Below are positions 51,895-60,932 of a stretch of 64,000 nucleotides of DNA, piece after piece; positions within the stretch are counted from its first letter, which is position 1; every line of letters begins with the position of its first letter. The notes below the pieces were generated by a model that saw only the letters and a list, made by a program, of their open reading frames with translations, was not told where the DNA came from and searched no databases. A program made the translations under genes and the position numbers. Origin of the DNA: Bradyrhizobium sp. ORS 285 (GTDB lineage Bacteria; Pseudomonadota; Alphaproteobacteria; Rhizobiales; Xanthobacteraceae). The stretch spans positions 930,001 to 994,000 of the forward strand of contig NZ_LT859959.1 in assembly GCF_900176205.1 (NCBI RefSeq), in the 5' to 3' direction.

Positions 51895-53047
51895 GCCAGG
51901 TTCTGATCAGAGATCCGATCCTGGGTCTGATCCTGGGCTCGCCGCGCCGCGCGAGGCTGAAGCGGCGCCGGCCGCGCAGTCGGCTGCGCCCGGCGGCCCG
52001 GCGATCTATTTCGACGGACTGTCGAACCGGCGACAGAACGTCATGATCGGCTTCGCCAATCAACTCGTGATGCGTAGCGCCGACAACTTCGTGTCGTGGC
52101 CCTATGAGGATATCCGCCGCGTCGATGGCCCCAGCGGCACGCTGCGCGTCAGCTGCCTCTCGGCCTCGCCGCTGGCGCGGCTGGAAATTCGCGACGCAGC
52201 GCTGTCGGCCGAGCTGATCGCGCGCTGTGGCCATATCGACCAGCACCGGCTGACGCGCGGCGGCATTGCGCGGATCATCGGCTGGTCCGTGGCGGCCGCG
52301 GCCTCGATCATTGCGGTCGTGCTGGTGGTGATCCCGTTTGCGGCCGAGCGGCTGACGCCGCTGGTGCCGCCGGCGATGGAGAAGCATCTCGGCGAGGCCG
52401 CCGTGGTGCAGATCCATTCGCTGTTCGGCGACAAGGAGTGCAGCGCGGCGGCCGGGCAGGCGGCGTTCGCCAAGCTGGTCACGGCGCTGCGCCGGCCAGC
52501 GGATCTCGACGACGGCATCGGCTCGGAGGTGCTGGATACGCCGATCCCCAACGCCTTCGCGCTGCCGGGCGGGCGCTTTTTCCTGTTTCGCGGGCTGCTC
52601 GACAAGGCGAATGATCCCGACGAGGTCGCGGGCGTGCTGGCGCATGAGCTCGGCCATCTGAAGCATCGCGACAATCTGCGGCAGCTGATTCACAACGGCT
52701 CGAGCTCGTTCCTGATCGGGCTTCTGTTCGGCGATATCACCGGCGCAGGTGCTGCGGTCTTCGCCTCCCGTTCCATGATCAACGCCTCCTATTCGCGCGA
52801 GGCGGAGGAGGCGGCCGACAGCTTCGCGATCGAGGTGATGCACAAGCTCGGACGGCCGACGCGGCCGATGGGCGAGTTGTTGTTCCGCATCACCGGCAAG
52901 GAGGCCGGCAAGCAGCCCGCGCTGTGGTCGAGCCATCCGTTGACCGAGGACCGCCTCGCCCGCATGCGCGCCGCCGACCGCCCGGCAAGCGGCCCGCCGC
53001 TGCTGAGCGCGGAGGAATGGAAGGCGCTGAAGGGGATCTGCAGGTAG
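51869..53047 (+). CDS. M48-family metalloprotease
   Basis: 392 aa from the ATG at 51869 inside the DUF898 gene, with a GAAGG ribosome site. The first 45 residues are Ser/Asp/Pro-rich and probably disordered. One membrane span lies at about 135-158 (IIGWSVAAAASIIAVVLVVI). The peptidase domain has zinc motif HELGH at 259-263 and a third Glu ligand in EAEEAADSFA; SSHPLTEDRLARM is the conserved M48 tail. It is anchored with the protease domain most likely periplasmic, like BepA- or HtpX-type quality-control proteases. Confidence 0.93.
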   Translation: MDSTSPDSEPGSDQRSDPGSDPGLAAPREAEAAPAAQSAAPGGPAIYFDGLSNRRQNVMIGFANQLVMRSADNFVSWPYEDIRRVDGPSGTLRVSCLSASPLARLEIRDAALSAELIARCGHIDQHRLTRGGIARIIGWSVAAAASIIAVVLVVIPFAAERLTPLVPPAMEKHLGEAAVVQIHSLFGDKECSAAAGQAAFAKLVTALRRPADLDDGIGSEVLDTPIPNAFALPGGRFFLFRGLLDKANDPDEVAGVLAHELGHLKHRDNLRQLIHNGSSSFLIGLLFGDITGAGAAVFASRSMINASYSREAEEAADSFAIEVMHKLGRPTRPMGELLFRITGKEAGKQPALWSSHPLTEDRLARMRAADRPASGPPLLSAEEWKALKGICR

Positions 53048-53098
53048 CTGAATTGGCGGCGCTGCCGCTGAGTTGCCGACCCTGTTTCGGCAAAACCG

Positions 53099-53223
53099 GT
53101 GTCGTCCCGGCGAACGCCGGGACCCATACCCCCAGGGAGCGGTTTGAGGCACGCTGGCTATTGGCATTTTGCCCGACACGACGGCCGCGGCGTATGGGTC
53201 CCGGCGTTCGCCGGAACGACAGC
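53099..53223. repeat. Family C intergenic repeat
   Basis: GTGTCGTCCCGGCGAACGCC opens the copy, with GGGACCCATACCCCCAGGGA next and an inverted GGCGTTCGCCGGAACGAC at the end. It lies 50 bp after the M48 stop, between convergent genes. Confidence 0.8.
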
Positions 53224-53269
53224 GATGGTGTTGCGGCAGCCGGGCAAACCGCGACGACCCGCCCCGCAA

Positions 53270-54124
53270 CTACTCCGCCAGATTATTCGTCTTCCTCACC
53301 CACGCCCGCACATCCGTCAGCACGGCCGGCAGCACGGCCTTGACCTCGGCGAGCGTCATGCCCGCCTTGACCCGGGGGTCGTAGAGCAGATTGAGGATGT
53401 ACTGATCGTAGACATCGAAATAGCCCATCGAGACGTTGTCGTTGAACATGGTCCAGGGCACGCTGGAGGTGTCGTTGATCGGCCCGAGCGACTGCAGCAG
53501 CTCCTCATAGGCGCAGTCGAGGAAGACGAAATCGCCATTGTCGACGGTCAGGATGACGTCGGAATGCTCGATCTCGAACGCCTCGTTCTTGCGGAAGCCG
53601 GACAGACATTGCGGGTCGAGCGAGGTCTTGATCTCGCGCGCGCGCTCGCTGCCATAGGCTTGGCTGATGGTGTGGTAGAGGTCGCGGTCGCGCACCAGCT
53701 TGACCCGCACATTGGCGTCGTCGTCGCTCTCGGTCATCGCGATGTCGAGGTTGCGGATGCGGGCGCCGATGTCGCTCACGACCTTGGCGAGCTGCGCCTT
53801 GCGGTCGGCGCGGCGGCCGTCGGCGAACACGCGCACCGGCGTGCTGTATTTCCGGATGCGGTCGACCCGGCCGGCGAGATGATACTCGGCGCCGAACGCG
53901 GTCTTGAAGAAGCCGTCGATGATCTCGGCGTCGGTGAAGCTCTTCTTCTCGGCGCGCTGGCGCGCGGTGATGGCCGGAACCTCGGCGGTCGAGGCCGGCA
54001 ACGGGATCGTCATGGCCACGAGCGAGGCCGCCGCCGCGGCCAACGCAAGCGCTGTCCTCGGCAAGCGGCGCCAGGAGCGGCGCTGCTCCTGGCGAGGATG
54101 GACGCTGAGGCCTTCGGACATCAT
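53270..54124 (-). CDS. DUF2927 exported protein
   Basis: 284 aa. A positively charged N-terminus (RQEQRRSWRRLPRTALALAA) and hydrophobic stretch form a signal peptide or anchor. The DUF2927 block starts KSFTDAEIIDGFFKTAFGAEYH and runs to FLDCAYEELLQSLGPIND and YDQYILNLLYDPRVKAGMT. Two conserved Cys (DPQCLSGF and LDCAYEE) could pair. It begins 17 bp after the L,D-transpeptidase stop, so the two are one operon. The DUF has no known activity; a periplasmic role near peptidoglycan is inferred from the neighbour. Confidence 0.88.
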   Translation of the reverse strand: MMSEGLSVHPRQEQRRSWRRLPRTALALAAAAASLVAMTIPLPASTAEVPAITARQRAEKKSFTDAEIIDGFFKTAFGAEYHLAGRVDRIRKYSTPVRVFADGRRADRKAQLAKVVSDIGARIRNLDIAMTESDDDANVRVKLVRDRDLYHTISQAYGSERAREIKTSLDPQCLSGFRKNEAFEIEHSDVILTVDNGDFVFLDCAYEELLQSLGPINDTSSVPWTMFNDNVSMGYFDVYDQYILNLLYDPRVKAGMTLAEVKAVLPAVLTDVRAWVRKTNNLAE

Positions 54125-54141
54125 CCCGTTCGATCAGGCTC

Positions 54142-54714
54142 TCAGTTCTTGACGATCACGGTGGTGCCGACCGAGACGCGGTCGTAAAGATCGGCGACGT
54201 CGTCATTGGTCATGCGGAAACAGCCCGACGACACCGCCTGGCCGATCGTCTCCGGCTCGTTGGAGCCGTGGATGCGGTACAGCGTGGAGCCGAGATACAT
54301 CGCGCGCGCGCCGAGCGGGTTCTCGATGCCGCCGGCCATGTGGCGCGGCAGGTCAGGGCGGCGGCGGAGCATCTGCGACGGCGGCGTCCAGGCCGGCCAT
54401 TCCTTCTTGGCGGTGATGCGGTGCACGCCGCTCCAGCGGAACCCGTCGCGGCCGACGCCGATGCCGTAGCGCAGCGCCTGGCCGTTCTGCAGCACCAGAT
54501 AGAGCCGGCGTTCCGACGTGTTCACCACGATCGTGCCCGGCGCATACTGGCTCTGGAACATCACCGTCTCGCGCGGGATCGGGCTGACGCTGCTCTGATA
54601 GAAGTTCGGCCCGCCGCCGAAGATGTCCCGGGTGTCGAACATTTCAGCCCGCGCCGTCCCGACGCTGACCAGTGACGCGACCGCAGCAATTCCCAAAGCA
54701 AAACAGCGCTTCAT
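54142..54714 (-). CDS. L,D-transpeptidase (YkuD domain)
   Basis: 190 aa from the ATG at 54714, which has an AGGGGAT ribosome site; ATG 54720 is possible. The signal peptide is MKRCFALGIAAVASLVSVGT (cleavage after ARA). The YkuD domain contains IVVNTSERRLYLVLQNG and the active-site block with His149 (YRIHGSNEP) and Cys165 (SSGCFRM). It makes 3-3 cross-links in peptidoglycan or attaches proteins to it, which in rhizobia is a major cross-link type. It is the first gene of an operon with the DUF2927 protein. Confidence 0.93.
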   Translation of the reverse strand: MKRCFALGIAAVASLVSVGTARAEMFDTRDIFGGGPNFYQSSVSPIPRETVMFQSQYAPGTIVVNTSERRLYLVLQNGQALRYGIGVGRDGFRWSGVHRITAKKEWPAWTPPSQMLRRRPDLPRHMAGGIENPLGARAMYLGSTLYRIHGSNEPETIGQAVSSGCFRMTNDDVADLYDRVSVGTTVIVKN

Positions 54715-54990
54715 TTCCATCCCCTGGCAAATAGCAAATTCCGTTCGCAGACAGGCCATAAACGGTTGCACTTCGCAACCCACGGCGCCGTGAGGCCGCC
54801 ATGTGGCGGCGATCCGTGGCCCAAATCCCACGACGCCTGCGCGCGGTCGGAGCCCAATACCCTGTTAGCAATGTCCGCGTATGACCATCGGCGTGATGGC
54901 AGCAATGCGGCCGGGCCCTTTGACGGGGCCGGCGAACAATGATTGATCTGGCTCAGCTTTTGAACGGTGCGGATACAGAGGGAGCGAATG

Positions 54991-56538
54991 ATGAACGGTG
55001 CGGAGAGCCTGGTACGGACCTTGGTCGCAGGGGGCGTTGACGTCTGCTTTACCAATCCGGGCACTTCCGAGATGCATTTCGTCGCCGCGCTCGACCGGGT
55101 CGAGGGCATGCGCTGCGTGCTCGGCCTGTTCGAGGGCGTGGTGACCGGCGCCGCTGACGGCTATTTCCGCATGAAGGGCACGCCGGCCTCGACGCTTCTC
55201 CATCTCGGCCCCGGCCTCGCCAATGGCCTCGCCAACCTGCACAATGCCAAGAAGGCGCGCTCGGGCATCGTCAACATCGTCGGCCAGCACGCCACCTACC
55301 ATATCGGCTTCAACGCGCCGCTGACCTCCGACATCGAGGGCCTCGCCCGGCCGATGTCCGACTGGGTGCGGACCTCGCCGAGCGCCAAGGCGGTGGCCGC
55401 CGACGGCGCCGCCGCGATCGCCGCCGCCAAGAGCGCGCCGCCGCAGATCGCCACGCTCATTCTGCCCGCCGACACCGCCTGGAACGAGGCCGACGGCATC
55501 GCCCAGGTTCCGACCGACGCGCAGCGCCCGAGCTACTCGGACGATGCGGTCGAGAAGGCGGCGAAGATCCTGCATGCCCACGGCCCGGAGACGCTGGTGC
55601 TGATGACCGCCGGCGCGCTGACCGAGCAGGCGCTGACCTTCGCCCAGCAGATCGCCGGCAAGACCGGCTGCCGCGTGATGGGCCAGACCTACCATCCGCG
55701 CATGGCGCGCGGCGCAGGCCGGTTCTCGATCGACCGCATTCCCTACGTCATCGAGCAGGCGCTGCCGATCCTGAAGAACTACAAGCATATCGTCCTGGTC
55801 GAGGCCAACGACCCCGTCGCCTTCTTCGCCTATCCGAACAAGCCGAGCATGCTGAAGGCCGAGGGTACCGAGGTGCACCGCATGACCGCCTGGGGCGAGA
55901 ACTCCGCCGCCGCGCTGGAGGCGCTGGCCGGCCATCTCGGCGCCAAGGCAACGGATGTGAAGCCGCAGGCGCTCGCCGAGCTGATCAAGCCGACCGGCGC
56001 GCTCAACCACACCACGATCGCCCAGGCGATCGCCTATGCGATCCCCGAGAATGCCATCGTGGTCGACGAATCCATCACCACCGGCCGCGGCTTCTTCCCG
56101 CCGACGGCCGCCGCCAAGCCCCATGACTGGCTGCAGAACATGGGCGGCTCGATCGGCTTCTCGACTCCCGTGGCGACCGGCGCCGCGGTGGCCTGCCCGG
56201 ATCGCAAGGTCATGTGCCTCGTCGGGGACGGCAGCGCGATGTACACGATCCAGTCGCTATGGACCCAGGCGCGCGAGAACCTCAACGTCGTCACCGTGGT
56301 GTTCGCCAACAGGATCTACCAGATCCTGCGCGGCGAGTTCGACGGCGTCGGTGCCGGAGAGCCCGGCCAGCGTGCCCAGGATATGCTCAAGATCGACCGC
56401 CCGACGCTCGACTTCGTCGCCATGGCCAAGGGCATGGGCGTGCCGGCCCGCGCCGTCACCTCTGCCGACGAGTTCAACGTCGCGCTGGCCGAGGCCAATG
56501 CCGAATACGGCCCGCGCCTGATCGAAGTGCAGATGTAA
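54991..56538 (+). CDS. Acetolactate synthase large-subunit-like ThDP enzyme
   Basis: 515 aa. FTNPGTSEMHF and the ThDP-activating Glu48 (LGLFEGVVTGAADGYFRM) lie in the Pyr domain. The cofactor motif is LVGDGSAMYTIQSLWTQ...VVFANRIYQIL. The protein is shorter than IlvB (about 570-600 aa) and has no regulatory subunit gene beside it, so it is likely a catabolic decarboxylase or ligase rather than the biosynthetic enzyme. The ATG at 54991 is chosen over 54988 for spacing from GGAG. A GC-rich hairpin follows the stop. Confidence 0.85.
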   Translation: MNGAESLVRTLVAGGVDVCFTNPGTSEMHFVAALDRVEGMRCVLGLFEGVVTGAADGYFRMKGTPASTLLHLGPGLANGLANLHNAKKARSGIVNIVGQHATYHIGFNAPLTSDIEGLARPMSDWVRTSPSAKAVAADGAAAIAAAKSAPPQIATLILPADTAWNEADGIAQVPTDAQRPSYSDDAVEKAAKILHAHGPETLVLMTAGALTEQALTFAQQIAGKTGCRVMGQTYHPRMARGAGRFSIDRIPYVIEQALPILKNYKHIVLVEANDPVAFFAYPNKPSMLKAEGTEVHRMTAWGENSAAALEALAGHLGAKATDVKPQALAELIKPTGALNHTTIAQAIAYAIPENAIVVDESITTGRGFFPPTAAAKPHDWLQNMGGSIGFSTPVATGAAVACPDRKVMCLVGDGSAMYTIQSLWTQARENLNVVTVVFANRIYQILRGEFDGVGAGEPGQRAQDMLKIDRPTLDFVAMAKGMGVPARAVTSADEFNVALAEANAEYGPRLIEVQM

Positions 56539-56555
56539 GCCGTTCCGCCCGCAAC

Positions 56556-56580
56556 CCGGCGGCCGCAAATCGGCCGCCGG
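56556..56580 (+). terminator. Perfect GC hairpin after the ALS-like gene
   Basis: CCGGCGGCCG/CGGCCGCCGG pair exactly over 10 bp around CAAAT, 18 bp after the stop. No U-tract, so possibly Rho-assisted. Confidence 0.55.
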
Positions 56581-56675
56581 CCGGTGGCAGCGTCATCGCC
56601 CGCATTTCTGGTTGGCGACTCAGCGCGATCGCGTGTTGATGGTGACGTCTCCATCGTCTGTTTTGTTTGGGCGGC

Positions 56676-57191
56676 ATGCACAGCGAATTGAACCGGCTGA
56701 TCTCCGCGCTGCAGGAGTTTTACGCGCGCGAACGCTACATCCTTGACCGTGATCTCGGTGAGCGCGCCTTGACGCACCGGCTGTCCGTGCATCTGGAGCG
56801 CAACTTCCTCGGCTGGGACGTCGATTGCGACTACAACCGGCTCGACGACCGCACCATGCTGCTGCCGCGCGGCTCGATCGTCTCGACCGACGACGATCTC
56901 GCGAAGTCGATCTATCCGGATATCGTCGTGCACAAGCGCGCGGTGCCGGACAATCTCCTGGCGATCGAGGTCCGCAAGGCCAGCAACCACCAGCCGCTCG
57001 CGCATGACCGCCACAAGCTGATGGCGCTGACCGACCCGCATCTGTGGTTTGCCTATTGGATCGGCGTGCTGGTGATTCTCGACCGCCGCAGCGTGATCAC
57101 GCCGGAGGTCTATGTCGGCGCTCGGATCGACCCTGAGATGTCGGCCTGGTTCGCGGGGCGATTGCAGCAGATGGGGCTTGCCCCGGGCTGA
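56676..57191 (+). CDS. Small protein with PD-(D/E)xK-like nuclease fold
   Basis: 171 aa. An N-terminal helical part (ELNRLISALQEFYARERYIL, LGERALTHRLSVHLE) with Glu30 precedes a strand-rich core containing Pro81-Asp82 (SIYPDIVVHKR) and Glu98-Val-Arg-Lys101 (LLAIEVRKASN). That is the order of an endonuclease PD-(D/E)xK core, except that the catalytic Lys position holds Arg100, with Lys next to it. HDRHKLMALTD follows, as in these nucleases. No restriction or toxin partner is present. It may be active or a degenerate binder. Confidence 0.7.
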   Translation: MHSELNRLISALQEFYARERYILDRDLGERALTHRLSVHLERNFLGWDVDCDYNRLDDRTMLLPRGSIVSTDDDLAKSIYPDIVVHKRAVPDNLLAIEVRKASNHQPLAHDRHKLMALTDPHLWFAYWIGVLVILDRRSVITPEVYVGARIDPEMSAWFAGRLQQMGLAPG

Positions 57192-57220
57192 GATGCAGGG
57201 GCCTCGGTCCAAATGAACAA

Positions 57221-57244
57221 GGGCCGCCCCCGAAGGAGCGGCCC
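57221..57244 (-). terminator. Hairpin terminator between convergent genes
   Basis: GGGCCGC (57221-57227) and GCGGCCC (57238-57244) pair with a short internal loop. On the minus strand the loop is TCCTTCGGGG and a TTGTTC stretch follows. It lies about 55 bp past the leftward small-protein stop. Confidence 0.6.
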
Positions 57245-57299
57245 GATCTCGCGACGAAGCGGCGGGCCTGCGAACAGGCCGTGCCTGACTTGCCCTGTC

Positions 57300-57497
57300 T
57301 TACTTCGACATGGCGTCGCCGGACGACTTCTTCGACGACTTCTTCTTCGTCTTGCTCATCTTCATGTCGTCGCCTCCGCCCATGGCGTCGCCGCTCTTCG
57401 CCGATTGGCCGGTCGTCATCGGCTTCTCGGTCGACTGGGCAAGCGCGGCCGACGAGACGAACGCGAGGGCGGCGGTGGCGATGATCAGTTTACGCAT
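57300..57497 (-). CDS. Small exported Met/Lys/Ser-rich protein
   Basis: 65 aa. The signal peptide is MRKLIIATAALAFVSSAALA, and the mature 45 residues are Met-, Ser- and Lys-rich (GGGDDMKMSKTKKKSSKKSS). It resembles the small MxKDx-like exported proteins of bradyrhizobia but lacks a clear pentapeptide repeat. An AGGTTTT leader precedes the ATG. Met-rich segments sometimes bind copper, but nothing here proves it. Confidence 0.75.
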   Translation of the reverse strand: MRKLIIATAALAFVSSAALAQSTEKPMTTGQSAKSGDAMGGGDDMKMSKTKKKSSKKSSGDAMSK

Positions 57498-57773
57498 GCG
57501 GAAAACCTCCGTGGGTTGGAAACGCCAGGACCTTAGGCGAATTTGCTCCGCGGCGTTCTGACGCAGGAATCAGGAAAACGTGAGAGTTCCGCCCTGCAAA
57601 AGCCGCCTTGCGCCGTCGCTGCGGGGAGGCCGGGCGCATTTCTGTGACGAATGTGCCTGGTGCAGGGAGCTCATGCGCGGATGGGCGAGGTCAAAATGGC
57701 CGGGTGCCGCCGTTCAGCTGAGAATTCAGGATCAAGCTCGGCGGCGCGAGGAGCCCTTTGGCCTTTGATCCGC

Positions 57774-58880
57774 TCAGATCAGCATCGCGAGCTGCGTCTC
57801 AACACCAGCCTCGGCCTCCTGCAGCGATGACAGTGAGACCCCGAGCAGCCGCACCGGCTTGGGCAGCGGCATCTCGGCCTGAAGCAGCGCCAAGGATAAG
57901 CGCTCCAGCTCGGCACGGCTGCCGACCGCCGCTGCAACCGACCTGCTGCGCGTGATGATGTCGAAATCGGCGAACTTGACCTTCAGCGTGATCGTCCGGC
58001 CCCTGTTGCCGGTCGTTTCGCAGTGGCGCCAGACCTTGTCGATCAGCGGCTGCAGCTCGGCCGCCATCGGCGCGAACTCGGTCAGGTCCGTCGCAAAGGT
58101 GTTTTCCGCGCCGATGGATTTGCGGATGCGATTGGCGCGGACTGGGCGATGATCGATCCCGCGCGAGATCCAGTAGTAATAGTTGCCGGCCTTGCCGAAA
58201 TGCTGCTGCAGGAAGGGCAGGGTCTGACGGCGGATGTCGAGACCGGTGTGAATTCCGAGCGCATTGAACTTGGCGGCGGTCGCCGGGCCGATGCCGTGAA
58301 ACTTGCCGACCGGCAGGCTCTCCACGAAGGCCGCGCCCATCTCCGGCGAGATCACGTACTGGCCGTTCGGCTTGCGGTGATCGGAGGCCAGCTTCGCGAG
58401 AAACTTGTTGTAGGAGATGCCGGCCGAGGCATTGAGGTCGGTCTCTGCCCTGATCCTGGCGCGGATCTGCAACGCGATGTCGCGCGCCAGCGGAATGCCC
58501 TGCAGATTGTCGGTGACGTCGAGATAGGCCTCGTCGAGGGACAGCGGCTCAATGATCGGCGTGTGCTCGGCGAAGATCGCGCGGATCTGCTGGCTGATCG
58601 CCTTGTAGACCTCGAAGCGCGGCTTGACGAAGATCAGGTCCGGGCACAGGCGCTTGGCGGTCACCGACGGCATCGCCGAGCGCACGCCGAACTTGCGGGC
58701 CTCATAGCTCGCGGCCGCCACCACGCCGCGCTCGCGCGAGCCGCCGACGGCCACCGGCCTGCCGCGCAGCTCGGCATTGTCCCGCTGCTCGACGGACGCA
58801 TAGAATGCATCCATGTCGATGTGGATGATCTTGCGGATGACCGTCGGCGCGGCATCCGGATCCGGACCGGAGCTTGGCAT
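57774..58880 (-). CDS. dinB: DNA polymerase IV
   Basis: 368 aa, Y-family translesion polymerase. Motif I is HIDMDAFYASVE with metal Asp22 and aromatic steric-gate position Tyr27. Motif III is LSLDEAYLDVT with Asp116 and Glu117. GISYNKFLAKLASDHRKPNG is the conserved palm/thumb block, and the little-finger domain follows. The last residues QLAMLI resemble a weak QLxLF clamp-binding motif. It copies damaged DNA, usually under SOS control. I saw no convincing LexA site in the upstream gap. Confidence 0.96.
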   Translation of the reverse strand: MPSSGPDPDAAPTVIRKIIHIDMDAFYASVEQRDNAELRGRPVAVGGSRERGVVAAASYEARKFGVRSAMPSVTAKRLCPDLIFVKPRFEVYKAISQQIRAIFAEHTPIIEPLSLDEAYLDVTDNLQGIPLARDIALQIRARIRAETDLNASAGISYNKFLAKLASDHRKPNGQYVISPEMGAAFVESLPVGKFHGIGPATAAKFNALGIHTGLDIRRQTLPFLQQHFGKAGNYYYWISRGIDHRPVRANRIRKSIGAENTFATDLTEFAPMAAELQPLIDKVWRHCETTGNRGRTITLKVKFADFDIITRSRSVAAAVGSRAELERLSLALLQAEMPLPKPVRLLGVSLSSLQEAEAGVETQLAMLI

Positions 58881-59232
58881 GGCCGAGATGTATCAGAGCC
58901 CCGCGCCAAAGTCTGTCAGCAGGACCGGCTGGCGCTCGACCGATATTTCGACAAGCGCTGTCTGGACGAAACGTCGGTTTGACCGGAGCGTTTGTCCGGA
59001 TGTGCCGTTACGGTCGCTCCAAACTCCACCGTCGTCCCGGCCTTGAGCCGGGACCCATACCCCCAGGGAGCGGTTTGAGGCAGGCTGGTCACATCGTGGC
59101 GCCGAGCCTGCAGCGCGATGAGATTGCCAGTGAAGAGAGGAGCGTCGAATTGATCCCGATGAGACAGCCGGCCCAAGTGCCAGGGGCAGAACCGCTGATG
59201 CGCCTGCGGCCGGCCGGAGTGACAGGACGCCG
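58881..59232. other. Divergent intergenic region with half a family C repeat
   Basis: Between dinB (leftward) and rnz (rightward). 59032-59096 carries CGTCGTCCCGGCCTTGAGCC and GGGACCCATACCCCCAGGGA, the first half of family C without the inverted end. The rest presumably holds both promoters; no gene seen. Confidence 0.6.
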
Positions 59233-60138
59233 ATGTTCGAGCTGATCTTCCTCGGAACCTCCGCGAGCGTTCCGTCGCAGGACCGCAACCATCCGGGACT
59301 TCTGGTCCAGGCCGGCGGACAGCGGATCCTGGTCGATTGCGGCGAGGGCATTCAGCGCCAGTTGCTGACGAGCGGGGCCGGCTTTCGGCGGCTCGACCGC
59401 ATCCTGCTCACCCACGGGCATCTCGACCACATCCTCGGCATTCCCGGACTGTTCTCGACCCTGCGGCTGCGCCGGAGCGCTGACATCATGAGCGTCCATG
59501 GCAGCCCGGGCACGCTCGATGTCGTCATCCGCATGCTCGCAGGATTGTGGGGCGAGGGCCGGGCGCCGATCCCGCTGCAGCTCGTTCCGCTCACGCCCGG
59601 GCAGGTCCTCGACGCCGGCGCGTTCGAGATCAACTGCTTCCCGGTCCGGCACCGCGACACCGACAGCTTCGGCTTCGCATTCATCAGCAAAGCGCGCCGT
59701 CATCTGCTGCCAGAGCGTCTCGCAGAACTCGCGGTGCCGGATGGTGCGATCCGAAAGACATTGGCGGATGGCGGAGCCGTCACGCTCGATGACGGCCGCA
59801 TCATCACGCCCGAGGACGTCCTCGGGCCTGCGAGCGGAGGCAAGAAGCTCGTGATCGTCGGAGATACGGAGACCACCGACGGTTTGCAGGAGCATGTCCG
59901 TAGTGCAGACGTGCTGGTGATCGAAGCGACCTTCCTCCAACGCGATGCCGCGACCGCGCGCGACTACGGCCACCTGACGGCCGCGGAGGCGGCCACGCTT
60001 GCGGCCTCGGGCCATGTCGGTGAGCTCGTCCTGAACCACATCTCCGGCCGCTACACCGACGAGGAGATCCTGGACGAGGCGAGGGCGATCTTTCCGGACA
60101 CGCGCATCGCGTCAGACTTCGATCGAGTGACGGTGTAG
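59233..60138 (+). CDS. rnz: Ribonuclease Z
   Basis: 301 aa, metallo-beta-lactamase fold. Motif II is LTHGHLDHILG with His61, His63, Asp65 and His66. Other ligands lie in VRHRDTDSFG, VGDTETTD and LNHISGRYTD; the NHISGRYTD block is diagnostic of tRNase Z. It removes tRNA 3' trailers. Although tRNA-Val lies 800 bp away, it has an encoded CCA, so that tRNA may need only limited trimming. The ATG at 59233 is preceded by a weak ACAGGACG site. Confidence 0.94.
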   Translation: MFELIFLGTSASVPSQDRNHPGLLVQAGGQRILVDCGEGIQRQLLTSGAGFRRLDRILLTHGHLDHILGIPGLFSTLRLRRSADIMSVHGSPGTLDVVIRMLAGLWGEGRAPIPLQLVPLTPGQVLDAGAFEINCFPVRHRDTDSFGFAFISKARRHLLPERLAELAVPDGAIRKTLADGGAVTLDDGRIITPEDVLGPASGGKKLVIVGDTETTDGLQEHVRSADVLVIEATFLQRDAATARDYGHLTAAEAATLAASGHVGELVLNHISGRYTDEEILDEARAIFPDTRIASDFDRVTV

Positions 60139-60210
60139 CAAGATCTCGCAGGCGACCCTGCAACGCGGCGCGACCAATCGCCGGCGCCTGGATCTGCTTG
60201 CGGGATTCGA

Positions 60211-60762
60211 TCACGCAACGCTGGTGCGCTTCGGTTTGACCAAGGCATGCTTGATCGCGCCGATGATCCAATTCTCGTCGCTGGACGAGAGCCATCGCCC
60301 AAGCCGGACCACGCCGATCGTGAACAGCGGCGGAAGCCAGCCTAACAAAGGCATCAACCAGAGCATGGGATCATGGGAACCCCTGAGCAATTCGAGCAGG
60401 GGACCAATGATTATGAGGAGACCGATCGCCAGCCCGACGCCGACGATTTGGCCAGCGTGGCCGTCCATCCCGACGAGCTTTCCGATCAGGACAACGCGAC
60501 CGTCGAACGTCTGGAAACGGCCGACAAAGACGGGCCTCAAGCCATTGAAGATAAGGAGCCGCTCGCACCAGAGTGACACGTGATCCTCAGTCACCCGTCC
60601 AACGACGACCACCAGCTTCATCGCGGTCAGTGGCGCGAAGCCGAGCAGGTCGGGCTCGACCCGGAAGGACGTCAGCCGCTGCATCGACTCTTCAATGCTG
60701 AACTCGCTCTCGAACGCGAGCGCGTCGTTGCCGCAGAGCCTATCGAAGATCGTTTGCATCAT
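60211..60762 (-). CDS. Hypothetical membrane protein
   Basis: About 183 aa from the ATG at 60762; a TTG at 60798 is possible and neither has a strong ribosome site. A cytoplasmic N-terminal half (FRVEPDLLGFAPLTAMKLVV, FVGRFQTFDGRVVLIGKLVG) is followed by two membrane spans (VGVGLAIGLLIIIGPLLELL and LWLMPLLGWLPPLFTIGVV). I recognise no family. It is convergent with rnz. The composition and GC bias fit a real gene. Confidence 0.6.
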   Translation of the reverse strand: MMQTIFDRLCGNDALAFESEFSIEESMQRLTSFRVEPDLLGFAPLTAMKLVVVVGRVTEDHVSLWCERLLIFNGLRPVFVGRFQTFDGRVVLIGKLVGMDGHAGQIVGVGLAIGLLIIIGPLLELLRGSHDPMLWLMPLLGWLPPLFTIGVVRLGRWLSSSDENWIIGAIKHALVKPKRTSVA

Positions 60763-60932
60763 TGGCAGGGGCCGGCTGCTGATGGCGAACGGGTCCAAGA
60801 CATCGGACTATCGTGGCGCCACGATGAGCAGATGTGCGGAGCGACGTCGTGTCCGGATCCGGTTTATCGCTTGCTTGAAGTGCGATGACGCCTGACAGGA
60901 TGGATCGTGAATGCCGCTGAGCCGGGACCGAA

